Shown here: positions 44,801 through 54,429 of the stretch, piece by piece
How the letters are laid out: the number at the start of each line of letters is the position of its first letter
How positions within the stretch are numbered: position 1 is the first letter of the stretch
Source: Carettochelys insculpta
Lineage: Eukaryota; Chordata; Testudines; Carettochelyidae
Assembly (NCBI RefSeq): GCF_033958435.1
Contig: NC_134152.1
Span: 15,548,001-15,612,000 of the forward strand
Length of the DNA: 64,000 nt
Direction: 5' to 3'
Program-made: the position numbers and the translations under genes
The notes under the pieces: model-generated
What the model was told of the DNA's origin: nothing
Seen by the model: only the letters and a program-made list of their open reading frames with translations
The model's database searches: none

Positions 44801-45382
44801 TCCCTCCATATACTGGAGCTCTGAGCAATCACACTGCTCTCTTGCATTAGTGCATCTACTCCTTTCTCTCCTGCCTGTCCTTCCTGAACAGTTTATACCC
44901 TTCCATGTTCCAGTTATGTGAGTCATCCCACCCAGTCTCTGTTATCCCAATCACCCCATCCTTCACTGACTGTGCCAGGGCTTCTAATTCTTTCTGTTGG
45001 TTTCCCAGGCTTCTTGCATTCATGTACAAATTAGCCGATTTGCCTACCTCCTCCTTTCGCATCGGGGTCCTTCTTTATTGTTCCTTCCTCCTTGAGTTTC
45101 TTCCCAATACCTTACCTCAGGGCTTGTGTCGCCGTCCCCTGACAAACCTAGTTTAAAGCCCTCCTCGCTAGGTTTGCAAGCCTGCCCGCAAATATACTCT
45201 CTCTCTTTGTTAGGTAGATCCCATTTCTTCCTAGCAATCCTTGTACCCAAAACAGAGTATAGTTCCTCAGATCTGTCACCTAAGAAGAACTGCTCAGGTT
45301 TGGTAATCTCCCTACCATCCTCAGAAACAGGATACTGGGCTAGATGGACCATGGGTCTCACCCAGTACAGACATTCTTATTC
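41882..45382 (-). mobile_element. Long CR1 LINE, nearly full length, decayed
   Basis: Minus strand, 3' end at 41882 (TCATACAATCCTAGAGCTGG). Going 5': RT C-terminal part (42391-42113); RT core with FINDLDGGMDCTISKFVDDT (42882-42673), whose FVDDT keeps both aspartates; KSCLTNLISFYDEVTGS and DFSKTFGTISHN (43182-42940). Then the region before the RT (44660-44181: HVQLDLLLINREELIGEIE) and the endonuclease start (45062-44856: NLYMNARSLGNQQKELEAL and VIGITETGWDDSHNW). The upstream frame 45361-45044 carries REYICGQACKPSEEG. It has several frameshifts plus a 410-bp insertion at 43751. It inserted into the CR1 at 40060-41881. Confidence 0.9.
43751..44160. mobile_element. Unclassified GC-rich element with inverted ends and internal tandem repeats
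   Basis: Interrupts the CR1 between its YKYIEW and following RKAKAQ-type segments. The ends mirror each other: ATTCAGTGACTTTTTTTC on the left; the right end, complemented, is ATTGAGTGGTTTTTTTG. A CCGGAACTCAAG / GCGGAACTGCATT pair lies further in. The centre has about four copies of a 95-100-bp unit with CAGCCAGCTCCCAGCTGCC and CTGAGGCTGCCAGCCA. It is open in several frames through composition only. Confidence 0.6.
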
Positions 45383-45704
45383 CTCAAGTGTCAGGCCAGC
45401 ATCAGGAATGGAACTGAGTGATACGTTATCTTCAAACTGCAGTACAAACATAGTAGCATCCACTACTTAAAACAGCAAAACAAACACAAGTACTTATTTT
45501 CATCTTCACAGGACAACAGACACTACTTTGTGGAAATCTCAGTTCTTACATATGGCGCATTCTAGCATGTGACAGCTCAGGAGTGCTCTTTAAAGCACTG
45601 TCATTTATTCTACCTTTATACAGTACATAGCCCAATCAGTCTAACCTTGTTTGCCCCTGGCTGCTACTGAAATACTGATGTCAAGTAATAATAATGGTAC
45701 TCAC
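45383..45704. other. TXNDC11 intron next to exon
   Basis: Begins (minus sense) with the donor GTGAGTACC of exon 45705-45817; the rest is AT-rich and featureless. Confidence 0.5.
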
Positions 45705-45817
45705 AAGTGAAGTGTTGACATGTCTATGAAGATATACGCTTCCCGTGTGCATCAATGAGATCTCATTTGCTATTTGTTTATCAGTTATCACTCCAAAGCG
45801 TATTGTTCCAAGATAAT
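45705..45817 (-). CDS. TXNDC11: TXNDC11 coding exon, most upstream one seen
   Basis: A 113-base exon on the minus strand. Acceptor ACCTTTTTTAG|AT, donor TCACTT|GTGAGT. The first two bases finish a split Asp codon (G|AT). It then reads [20 protein letters not shown] and [17 protein letters not shown], ending in phase 0 in register with the 31944-32144 exon (VFPSEV). It encodes a strand-helix segment of an inactive thioredoxin-like domain. An N-glycosylation sequon NTS overlaps the exon end. The preceding exon was searched for up to 64000 on the minus strand and not recognised, so the upstream intron probably exceeds 18 kb. Confidence 0.95.
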
Positions 45818-46872
45818 CTAAAAAAGGTACATTTCCAGTTTTAATAAGATTTTAAAACAGTGACAGAGGAGAGTATGTTAATACCGTTTTCTTCCTTGAA
45901 ACAATAATAATTTTATCATAATATTTGGCCATCATGTAGTGCTTTTCAGCTGGAGACCTTCAAGTACTTATATTACCCTCACTGAACAGACAGGTAGAAG
46001 GTTAATCTAATGCCACACAGCACGATATGACAAAACAAGACACAGGAGAAGGATACTGGTTTCCCCATTTGTTTATTGGACGAGAATAATCGGACACAGA
46101 GATGAATGTAATAGGTTGGCAAAAACTCAATATGGCTTTTATAAAGGGAAATCATGCCTCACCAATTAGATTGTAAAATAAAAATTGATATATTACATAA
46201 GGTACTTAGTTTAAAACATCTTAAGAGTTATGCATATTCCTAAGCCAATATTCATAAAGCATGGGATAGCCCTGTGAGACTGTGACACTGAAATCACAGG
46301 CAGAGGGTTGGACAGCATCCAATGTGGTGGCACTGTGTTCAGAAATTCTCTTGGGCTTTGGTTACACAAGCATCCAATGTCATCAAACCCTGGAGTTTTT
46401 CTGAAATTCTGGTTTCCTGCCCCCAACTGCCTGAAAACATGTCATGGTGTAGCAGTATCCCCATAATGCAGTTAGCAATGTCTTTTAAAGTGTAGGTGTC
46501 ATGGAATTTAGCCACTAATAATATGAGGCAGTGTGCCTCAGATTCCCCTTCCACACAGCAGTGTAGGCTTGTTACACATTTGCTGCCACACTCAGCTCTA
46601 AGCCTGTGTACAGCTGTTCGCTTAGAAGGTGTATGCTCACGTGACTCTCTTGCTCCTTCTCCAGCATGTACAAAAGCTTTTTCTTTATTTACCATTTTTC
46701 CCCCGCTCTCTAGAACACCATGTATGTTACACAATTGCAAGGGATTTAGGACCAATATATGTTCCTTTGTGCTGATCCATCAGTGGTGTAGGACAACACA
46801 CAATGTTATCATCAAACCAATGACAAACCAGTGTTTCCAAGTATAGCTTCCATACCACTCCTTCCGTTCAAA
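45818..46872. other. TXNDC11 intron with possible repeat remnants
   Basis: At 46115-46180 CTCAATATGGCTTTTATAAAG and GGGAAATCATGCCTCACCAA look like a small plus-strand CR1/L2 piece. 46496-46760 has a TGAGGCAGTGTGCCTCAGATT hairpin-like word that resembles LTR remnants in turtles, but I cannot support a family. The 138-codon minus frame there has no known motif. Confidence 0.35.
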
Positions 46873-47249
46873 CCAGGGTTTCCCAAACTTTATATAGTTG
46901 GAACCCATTTTTTTTTCAGTACCTTTTCTTGAGGCCCAAAAATATAAATGCATACAAAAAGGAAAAATGAAAAAATTTTCACTGTTTATTATTTATTCAC
47001 GATAACAATAGTACATAATAATATAAATCTTGAAATAAAATACTTAAGTGCCTAACTTATTATTACCTTAATTACAATTTAACCAGTAGAATTTTAACAG
47101 TTGTAAAGTTTGTTTATGTATAATTTAATTAGTTGAATATGACTCATTTATTATGTGTGCACTTTATAGCTTTTAAATAAGTAAAAGAAGAGAACTAATG
47201 GGATGGGTGATGTTTTGCATCACACAGCACCTTTCTGTCAGGAGCAAAA

Positions 47250-49284
47250 GAAGAAAGTTTCATCCTCAAATCTGGTTCGATGTTCAATCTACTCCTATAT
47301 TTATTTTTTAAGAAAACCTAAGACAAGAAACAAGTTTCACACTTATATGTCGTGATGAAAGGCATTAAGAATCTGACTGCTTTCTCAGATAAATATGAAT
47401 ATTCATTACTGCACTCAACCAAAAGTCAATCAAGGAGAGTTTATCAAAGTTCTCTTTTAAGGCAGAGTCACACGAAAGTTCAAAGAATCCACTTCTCTTG
47501 CATTCAATTGCAATATTTCTTCATTTTTGGTGAAAACAGTAAATGGGTTCTTAATCCACATTTTGCTGGCATCAGTTGGAAGAAAATATTCATTTAAGCT
47601 TGATGTTAGCCCCAAGAGATTTTCTTTGATGGCTGCAGAAATCACATCTGAGATATTAGTTTCAGTATGTTTTTCTTGTAATTCAGTCAAAGTACAAAAA
47701 AGTTTAAAGTTTCTCTTGTTAACTTGCTGTTCCTATAAATGAAGCTTTTTAATTGTTGCTTCAACTTTTTCCATGAACTTTTAAAATTTTAAACTTTTTA
47801 GTGCCTTGTAAATTCAGACTTAACTCATTAAAAAGACAAAATGTCACATAAGTAAGCCACCATTGTTAATTAAATTAAGGGAAGTGGTCTTTAAATATAA
47901 ATATAACATCTTTTGCTGACAGAGGGTGTTGCTCCAAGAACAATAAAACTTCATCCTTCATTTTAAAGAGTTGTTTCAAAATGTTTCCTTTCGATAGCCA
48001 TCGAACCTCACAGTGTAATCAGAGAGCCTCATGTTCACTTCCTAATTCTCCACACAAAGCAGTAAAGATTCTGGAATTCAAAAAATGAGATTTTATATAA
48101 TTTATAAACTTCACACATTCTTGAAGAGTGGAACTCAAAAGTGATGGCATAGTTTTCACAGCTAGTGCCTTTCTGTGAATACTACAATACACCCATGCAC
48201 AGTCTGGCGCTACAGCTCGAATCTGCGGAACAAGCCCAGTGCGAGACCCTGCCATTGCTCGAGCCCCATCACTGCTCAATCTAACACATTTTTCCAGTCA
48301 ATATGGCTTTAAATCATAAAATAATCTATTACCTTGAAAATTACATCAACTGTTGCCCTTGTTGGAAGTGGTTTACAAAATAAGAGATCTTCTTGAATGG
48401 AGCTTTTGTAATCATATCTAACAAAACACATCAAATTGGCAGAGTCTGCTGCATCAGTGCTTTCATCCATTTGTAATACAAAAAACTGACTATTCTGTAT
48501 TTGACGTATGAGAGTTTCCTCAATATTTTTTGCCATATCTTCAATTGTATGTTTCACTCTATTGTTGAATAAAGACAGTGAACCCAACTGATTTCCTTTT
48601 TCTCCTCCATAAATATGGGATGTAATAATATGCAATGCAGGAAGCATTAACTTTTTGCCTAAAGTATGTGAACAACCATTCTCAGCTATTAGTTTTCATT
48701 TGAAGAGCACATAGAAAGTGCCCTTTTTATGCTTTTTTTTAAGCAGAAGATAATTCATTTTTCTCATTTATGAAAAAAATCTGTGGGCTTACTTGCGTAT
48801 TCTGGATGTTTGCATTGCAAATGGTGTTTCAGTTTTGATGGTTTCATGCACTCATTGGATAGCTCTGTGTGACAGATTATACATAACGGCAAGTGATCAT
48901 CACTACTAACACTTACAAAACCAAATTTCAAATACTCGTCAGAATACCTGCAGGTCCAAGGAGTTTTTATCTTTTTATTCTCACTTGCATTAAGCTGCAC
49001 ATCGTTCGAACATTTGTTAGTTGTATTTCCAGGCACATTCTTCAGCCAAGTATCGGAGGGGTAGCCGTTGTTAGTCTGGATCTATAACAGCAACGAAGGG
49101 TCCTGTGGCACCTTATAGACTAACAGAAAAGTTTTGAGCATGAGCTTTCGTGAGCACAGACTCACTTCATCAGACCAGCATCTGATGAAGTGAGTCTGTG
49201 CTCACGAAAGCTCATGCTCAAAACTTTTCTGTTAGTCTATAAGGTGCCACAGGACCCTTCGTTGCTATTCAGCCATTTATCCAT
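47250..49284 (-). pseudogene. hAT transposase with BED finger, broken and split by an insertion
   Basis: The start codon is at 49284-49282 (minus): MDKW, then the PLE insertion, then LKNVPGNTTNKCSNDV. The BED-type finger follows at about 48960-48790: DHLPLCIICHTELSNECMK with C-x2-C and H-x-H/C ligands in LKHHLQCKHPEY. The catalytic region (48647-48309) contains FFVLQMDESTDAADSANLM, where DESTD holds the first catalytic Asp. Frame 48279-48019 reads MSSDGARAMAGSRTGLV and APDCAWVYCSIHRKAL, with the second-Asp block (C/S-D-GA) and the CIIHRE-like motif. The C-terminal part (47690-47457) ends WIKNPFTVFT. Frameshifts separate the blocks. Similar to the ZBED5/SCAND3-type hAT family. Confidence 0.85.
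49049..49267. mobile_element. Penelope-like hairpin insertion, perfect 86-bp inverted repeat
   Basis: Arms 49089-49174 and 49181-49266 are exact reverse complements separated by CCAGCA. The left side continues outward with the rest of the 3' tail (complement of CAGACTAACAACGGCTACCC). TTCAGCCA at 49041-49048 and 49268-49275 is the target duplication. Each arm holds the hammerhead-like word CTGATGAAGTGAGTCTGTGC then TCACGAAAGCTCATGCTC (right arm from 49182). The insertion breaks the hAT transposase at about codon 6. Confidence 0.92.
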
Positions 49285-49290
49285 ATTGAC

Positions 49291-50644
49291 GATGGAAATA
49301 AGAGGGTATTTAATTGAAAATAAACAAAGAAAACTTAAGCACTTAACCTAAAAAGACATAATGTTGTCGCACTGTGCAGAAACAAACTCAGACTGCCGTG
49401 TCACATGACAAGAAAATAGATAACACAGGCTCGGCCGCAAAACAACTTTCTGCTCATTCATACAACATTTCTGAGAAAAATCTGATACAATAAAATTACC
49501 ATTCTGATCGAGTTTCACAAATCTCAAGAATCAGATCAAAACTTCATTGGTCTGTAAATGCACTTCATGGAGATCCAGAGGCAAGCAGGCATTGTATTAT
49601 CTGAGTCTCCTTCAATAATACTAATTGTCCCCTACCTGAGTTTGAAATATCCAATACAGCAATATAAACATAAAATAAAGGGACCAGCAATCAACTTAAA
49701 TATAACTGTTCTGCATAATTTTAAAGTGAATAAAAACTAAGTGCTTAGCATCTATGCAGCCATATACTTTCTATGTGCCAGATTATCCTTGTAAATTGCA
49801 CTGTATTATTACTAAAAGATAGGACAAAAAAGACAGCTTGACTCTCTGCCATCTCATACAGGAAACATATATACTATCCTCATATTTCTAGTTGCTGCAT
49901 TGAGACACAAACATGAGGAATAAATACGATTGTTACTTGACTTTAAACTTCCCATAAAAAAAAAACTGCATTCTTCTGCATCTGAAAACCACATGGCATA
50001 GTGTTAAAATAACAATGGTTTATAGGAAGATGAAATAATAAAGGCCATGAGCTTTTTTTTAACTTTTGTTTTTAGCAAAAGATATCTAGAGCTGGACTCT
50101 CTTCCATCAGCTTTGAAATAAGAACTGGAAAAAAAACCACAAAGCTCTTTGAAATGTAGAGTTTTAGTCTGTTTTCCATTTCACTTTTTAAAATTTAACT
50201 GCAACAAAACCATGTTAATACACATGTGTAACTGAAAATTATATACTGTAGTATAGAAACAGAAAACAAAATCAGCCACATTAAAGGGCTTTCCTTCACT
50301 CTCTGTACACATTTGGAAATATTCTGCATATTTTACTTGATTTATTTTACTTTTCATCATGTCCATTAGGAGAAGCAGCAGACATACTGTTGTATCAGAA
50401 TACCATTTTTTTCTAGCCCGTTTTTGAAACTGGGAGTGAAACAAAAAGGAGGAATTATTTTAGGAAACTCCAAATATACTTAAGCTGCAAAGGAAAAATC
50501 CCTTAAATCAATTTAAACCAATTTGAGATTTTACTTCTGCACAATTATCAACATGTGAAATGCAGGGTATACATTAAGAGAGATTAAAGATTGGAGTGAC
50601 CAGAAGTGGGATGACATTCAGTAGTGCAAATGCATGGCCATGTA
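49291..50644. other. Intron or intergenic sequence, no recognised feature
   Basis: AT-rich sequence, presumably within TXNDC11. No exon or repeat family recognised. Confidence 0.45.
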
Positions 50645-51175
50645 TCATAGAACCATAGAGCTGGAAAGGACCTCAGGAGGCCATCTAGTCCAGCCCCCTG
50701 CTTCAAGCTGGATCAACCTCATCTAAGTCATCCCAGCCAGGACCCTGTCAAGCCGGAGCTTAAAAACCTCTAGGGATGGAGAATCCACCACCTCTCTAGG
50801 CAACACATTCCAGTGCTTCACCACCCTCCTGGTGAAGTAGTTTTTCCTAATATCCAGCCTACTCCTCCCATTCACTAAACTTCAGACCATTGCTCTTTGT
50901 TCCACTATCTGTCACCACTGAGAAGAATTTCTCTCCATTACCATTACAGCATCCACTCAGGAAGCTGAAGGCTGCTATTAAATCACCCCTCAGTCTTCTC
51001 TTCTGTAAACTAAATAAGCCCAAATTCCTCAGCCTTTCCTCATAGATCAGGTGCTCCAGCCCCTTAATCATTTCTGTTGCCCTCTGCTGAACCTGCTCCA
51101 GCACATCCACATCCTTTTTTATAATGGGGCCCCCAAAACCGGACACAATATTCCATATGTGGCTTCATATCTTAT
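50645..51175 (-). mobile_element. CR1 LINE 3' fragment
   Basis: Plus-strand left end TCATAGAACCATAGAGCTGG and GGACCTCAGGAGGCCATC is the CR1 3' terminus. The minus frame 51146-50859 reads DVLEQVQQRATEMIKGLEHL and LRNLGLFSLQKRRLRGDLIA, the C-terminal end of the CR1 ORF2 protein. 5'-truncated. It is among the least diverged CR1 pieces in the window. Confidence 0.9.
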
Positions 51176-51189
51176 TATACTTTGGGTAT

Positions 51190-52015
51190 AATAAGAGAAA
51201 GCTACTTACCTGATAGTCCTGGAGGTTACTTGCAATCTATGATCCATATCTATCTCATTAACAAACACAGGCTATACAACAGTACCACCAATCCTGGAAC
51301 TTGTCCCTTGCAACAAGCCCCATTGACAACTTTGTCCACATATTTATTCTAGAGATACCATCACTGGACCTAACCACACTAATTACAGAATCATTGGCAC
51401 ATTCTCCTGTTCCTCAACTAACATCATATATGCCATCATGTGCCAACGATGTCCACATACCTTGTACATATAGGGCAGACTGCAAACACTCTTTGCCAAA
51501 GAATGAATGGACATAGAGCAGACACCAAAAAATCTCCAAATACACAAACCTGTCAGCCTGCACTTAAATGGAGTGGGGAATTCTGTTAAAGACCTGAGAA
51601 TTTGTGTTCTACTGAAAAAGAGATTTTTTAACAACAGTCTGCAGAGGGAATGTTCAGAACTAACATTCATATTCAAATTAGACACATTAACATATGGTTG
51701 GAACAGGGACAGCAATTACCTGACCTATTACAAGGACTCTTTTACATACTTTGATGTTTGATCTGATAATTACTCCCCCCCACCCCCTGTTGCTCTTCTA
51801 TCTGATTTGCCAACAATGACAACAATTCTTCTGATTTGTCAACCTTGATAACAATTTTGGACCTCTGTGCTTTATATATTGAGTCTATTCTGGTAGGGCT
51901 GTAGATCTGAAGAAGTGGGTCTGTCCCACAAAAGCTCATCATGTAATAAATTATTCTGTTAATCTTTACAGTGCTACATGACTGCTTTTTTGTTTTGGTA
52001 TCTACCATTGTGAGT
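51190..52015 (+). mobile_element. Penelope-like element fragment with GIY-YIG remnant
   Basis: Plus strand. IIGTFSCSSTNIIYAIMCQR and CPHTLYI are readable at 51385-51470. A TAG stop and a frame change follow, then frame 51507-51761: LQIHKPVSLHLNGVGNSVKD and TLTYGWNRDSNYLTYYK. It parallels 12351-12677 domain for domain. The 3' tail runs through GATTTGTCAACCTTGATAAC and TATATTGAGTCTATTCTGG, and the CTGAAGAAGTGGGTCTGTCC hairpin at about 51908. The RT is absent (5' truncation). Confidence 0.88.
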
Positions 52016-52029
52016 GTCATGAATGACTG

Positions 52030-52141
52030 CCTGTAATCTGATGAAGCAGGTCTTCGTCCACGAAAGCTTATGTTCCAAAATATCTGTTACTACATATTGT
52101 CCTCAAACATACAGACTAATATGACTGTCTCTCTGATACTT
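52030..52141 (+). mobile_element. Penelope-like 3' tail, single arm
   Basis: CTGATGAAGCAGGTCTTCG then TCCACGAAAGCTTATGTTCC, AATATCTGTTAC and ACAGACTAATATGACTGTC. Same family as the hairpin copies at 31549 and 32358 but with one arm only, directly after the PLE at 51190-52015. Confidence 0.7.
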
Positions 52142-52379
52142 GCCTGTAAAAGGGCAAATTGGGCTCTCAGCAGGGGGCGGTCAGGTAAGCTAATGGGAGG
52201 AAAAGAAACATTTTTGAACTGAGAACAATTGCAGTTTGAGTTTTCTTTTGTCTGTGAGGCTGCGGCAGAGTACACACAAAGATAATTTTGCCCAAGCAGT
52301 TGGAATGAATCCAATAAATATCCTGACCATCTCAAAATCATCCATAGATATGTAAGTAGAAGGGAAATGTGTAGTTAGA

Positions 52380-52984
52380 CGTGATCAGGTTATGGTTATT
52401 TTGAATTTGGTGTGGACTGATTAACCTGTTATTTAGTGGCTTTGGTTAATAATTTGACTCTTTCCCCTGTAATCTGTAATTTTTAACTTGAATTGCAGGG
52501 GAGTAATTCTCTGTGCTGTAACCAGTATGATTTAATTCCTCTTGTTTTACTTTCTCTTGGTTTGCTTTTACAAGCAAATGATTTGATTGCTGTGTCCTGA
52601 GAAGGTTCTGTGTATATGCACGCCTTAGACTGAAAGGTCAACTACTAAATGACAGTTCTTTGTGTCTCAGCTATCTCCTGAGGGAGGATTAAGAGTTTGG
52701 GGTACCCCACATGAAGACATCCAGAGCATGCCTTCATGGGTTAGGGGGTCTTTTCCCACTAAGGTGATGATAGAGAACTACCCTGTCAGGATCAGGGAAT
52801 TTGTGATCTTGGGGAGCTTTTTAAGCAAAAGACTTTTACAGGCAAGGTATTTTTTCAAGATTTTGCAGGACCCCACTTTCTGCACTTGGAGTGTGGAGTG
52901 GGGAAAAGCCCTGACAGCAAGTATGCCTGTGCTCCACCTGGAAGTGGAGAATTTTGAAAGTAGTGTCCACTGCTTCGTGTATGC
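52380..52984 (+). repeat. Possible LTR-type repeat remnant
   Basis: Contains GGCAAGGTATTTTTTCAAG, TTTTGCAGGACCCCACTTTC and GGAGTGTGGAGTGGGGAAAA. These I associate with turtle LTR-retrotransposon repeats, but no paired LTR, primer site or coding region was found. A low-confidence call from word similarity. Confidence 0.25.
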
Positions 52985-53265
52985 ACCCTGTCTTAGCTTG
53001 TACCTCTGACCAAGGATATAAAAGGGTGGAGTGTACCAGACACCTCTCCAGCTCCTTCTCTACTGTGAATGAGAGAAGATCCAAAGCAAACAGAGAAGGA
53101 GGGTGAATAGTGAAATACAAACAGTGACCACATATCTCAAAGAACCACCGTCACAAGATAAGTAACTTCCTTTTTCAAATATTGGAGCTCATGTGTATTC
53201 CAACATGATTAACTGACAAATTGCACTTGAACAAGAGGGGGATGCAAGATTGTAGATGCCAGAGC
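52985..53265. mobile_element. DIRS-like terminal fragment of another subfamily
   Basis: TCTCAAAGAACCACCGTCAC then AAGATAAGTAACTTCC parallels the internal complementary region of the 6 kb DIRS copy (TCTCGAAGAACCATCGTTAC..GTGAGTAAC). It is followed by GAGCTCATGTGTATTCCAAC, a different outer end. Upstream GATATAAAAGGGTGGAGTG and CACCTCTCCAGCTCCTTC fit the terminal region. No coding part remains. Confidence 0.5.
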
Positions 53266-54429
53266 CACACGTTGTAGTCCACACATTGTAGTACCCAGAG
53301 CAGCTGTTGAAACACACTGAATCTTGGGCCAAAAATTTATCGACATCTCATCACTCAGCCATCTGCATCCAACAGACATGGGGTAGGCCATGGCAGCAAC
53401 TAATGGCCAAGGTTAGATGGATGCCTGGACCAGGCCACAGTAACACAAACACCAAGTCATTGCTGAGGATACTTCCCATATTCCAAACCTCCCAGAAATT
53501 TGGAACAAATTCCACTTAGGAACAAATTCCATTTAAAAACAAATGCAACAACAAAAAATAAAACCTACCAGAGAAACATTTCTTTATTTCTTTTTTCCCT
53601 ACTCCACACTAGTATGATGTATTAGTTGTAATTCCTCTCTCTCTCTGTGGTCTGTACAGCAAGACTGCTACAAAAGGCAACTTGGATTTATCGGATGGAG
53701 GAATATTAAAAAATTGAACCAATTAAAATATTTTAAACTCAAACAATTCTAAAATATTTTTCTGTAAAGGATGTCATGTTAATGAAATACATGACTGCAT
53801 GACTAAATATGAAGATTCAGCAGCTCATTTGAAATGATCCACAAAACTCACAAGTGGCTTTACCATTCTAGAATAATGCAGCCATCCTCAACTCAAATTG
53901 ATCAGGGTCTTACCACATACCACCTCATAATTTTTAGCAATCAACTCCAAGAGCAACTGAAATCAGCTACTGTAGGGTCAAATCCCCTGAATAAAATCCA
54001 CTTCATGTGCACGAGGTCTGAGCAAAATCCACTCCAGCAGAAGTCCAGGTTGATATAAGTTTTTGGCTGAAGTAGTGCAACAGCAATTCCTGTGCCTATT
54101 GCCTTGGGTTACTGGATTCACAGAAAACATTCAGATGTGCAGCTCCTACCCTAGCTAGTATCCAGTGCAGCTTCGTATAGTGGTTTATTTGGGCCAGAGT
54201 GCAAATCTATTTTCTTTGCCTATACTAGGAACACAAGAAACGCCCCAAATACCCTAATACAGGTGCAAATACGCATACAATGCTTCCATCAAAATGGTTT
54301 CCAGGAATCAGTGTTAAGCCTTCACAGTGTGTAGGATTCCCATGGAGTTTGGGTGATCAGCCCTCAAATATCAGAGTGGATTCTTGGACTAATTTAAAAA
54401 TCTCATGCACATCTGAAAAGCATACTGAT
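53266..54429. other. Intron or intergenic sequence, no recognised feature
   Basis: No gene or repeat recognised apart from a CT run at 53634-53646. Confidence 0.45.

Larger units (their letters stand above)
5212..45817 (-). other. TXNDC11: TXNDC11 locus, internal part of the gene
   Basis: Six coding exons on the minus strand join in phase into one uninterrupted reading frame of 476 whole codons plus split codons. The order matches what I recall of vertebrate TXNDC11. Five introns lie in the window: 13,560, 5,869, 2,570, 2,406 and 14,772 bases in transcript order. All exon borders show AG acceptors and GT donors. TXNDC11 (also EFP1) is known as an ER-membrane protein with thioredoxin-like domains. 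It binds DUOX maturation intermediates and forms a disulfide-linked complex with EDEM2 in mannose trimming for glycoprotein ERAD. The first exons (membrane anchor, first Trx domain) and last exons (coiled-coil tail) were looked for and not recognised here. Identification is from memory of the family, without a search. Confidence 0.9.
46873..49290 (-). mobile_element. hAT (Charlie-like) DNA transposon remnant
   Basis: The left terminus CAGGGTTTCCCAAACTTTA with a following CCCATTTTTTTT is typical of Charlie-type hAT ends. The body carries a minus-strand transposase with a BED zinc finger. No matching right terminus was seen up to about 49560, so that end is lost or diverged. The element is split by a PLE hairpin at 49049-49267. 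Confidence 0.8.

Noticed and set aside
46339..46755. Minus-strand 138-codon frame as a TXNDC11 upstream exon
   Set aside because: Its residues do not resemble the N-terminal thioredoxin region of TXNDC11 and no suitable splice borders were seen.
49089..49266. MicroRNA precursor
   Set aside because: The long perfect hairpin is explained by two opposed PLE tails with a target duplication. A stem of 86 bp with 6-nt loop is not miRNA-like, though small RNAs could still arise from it.
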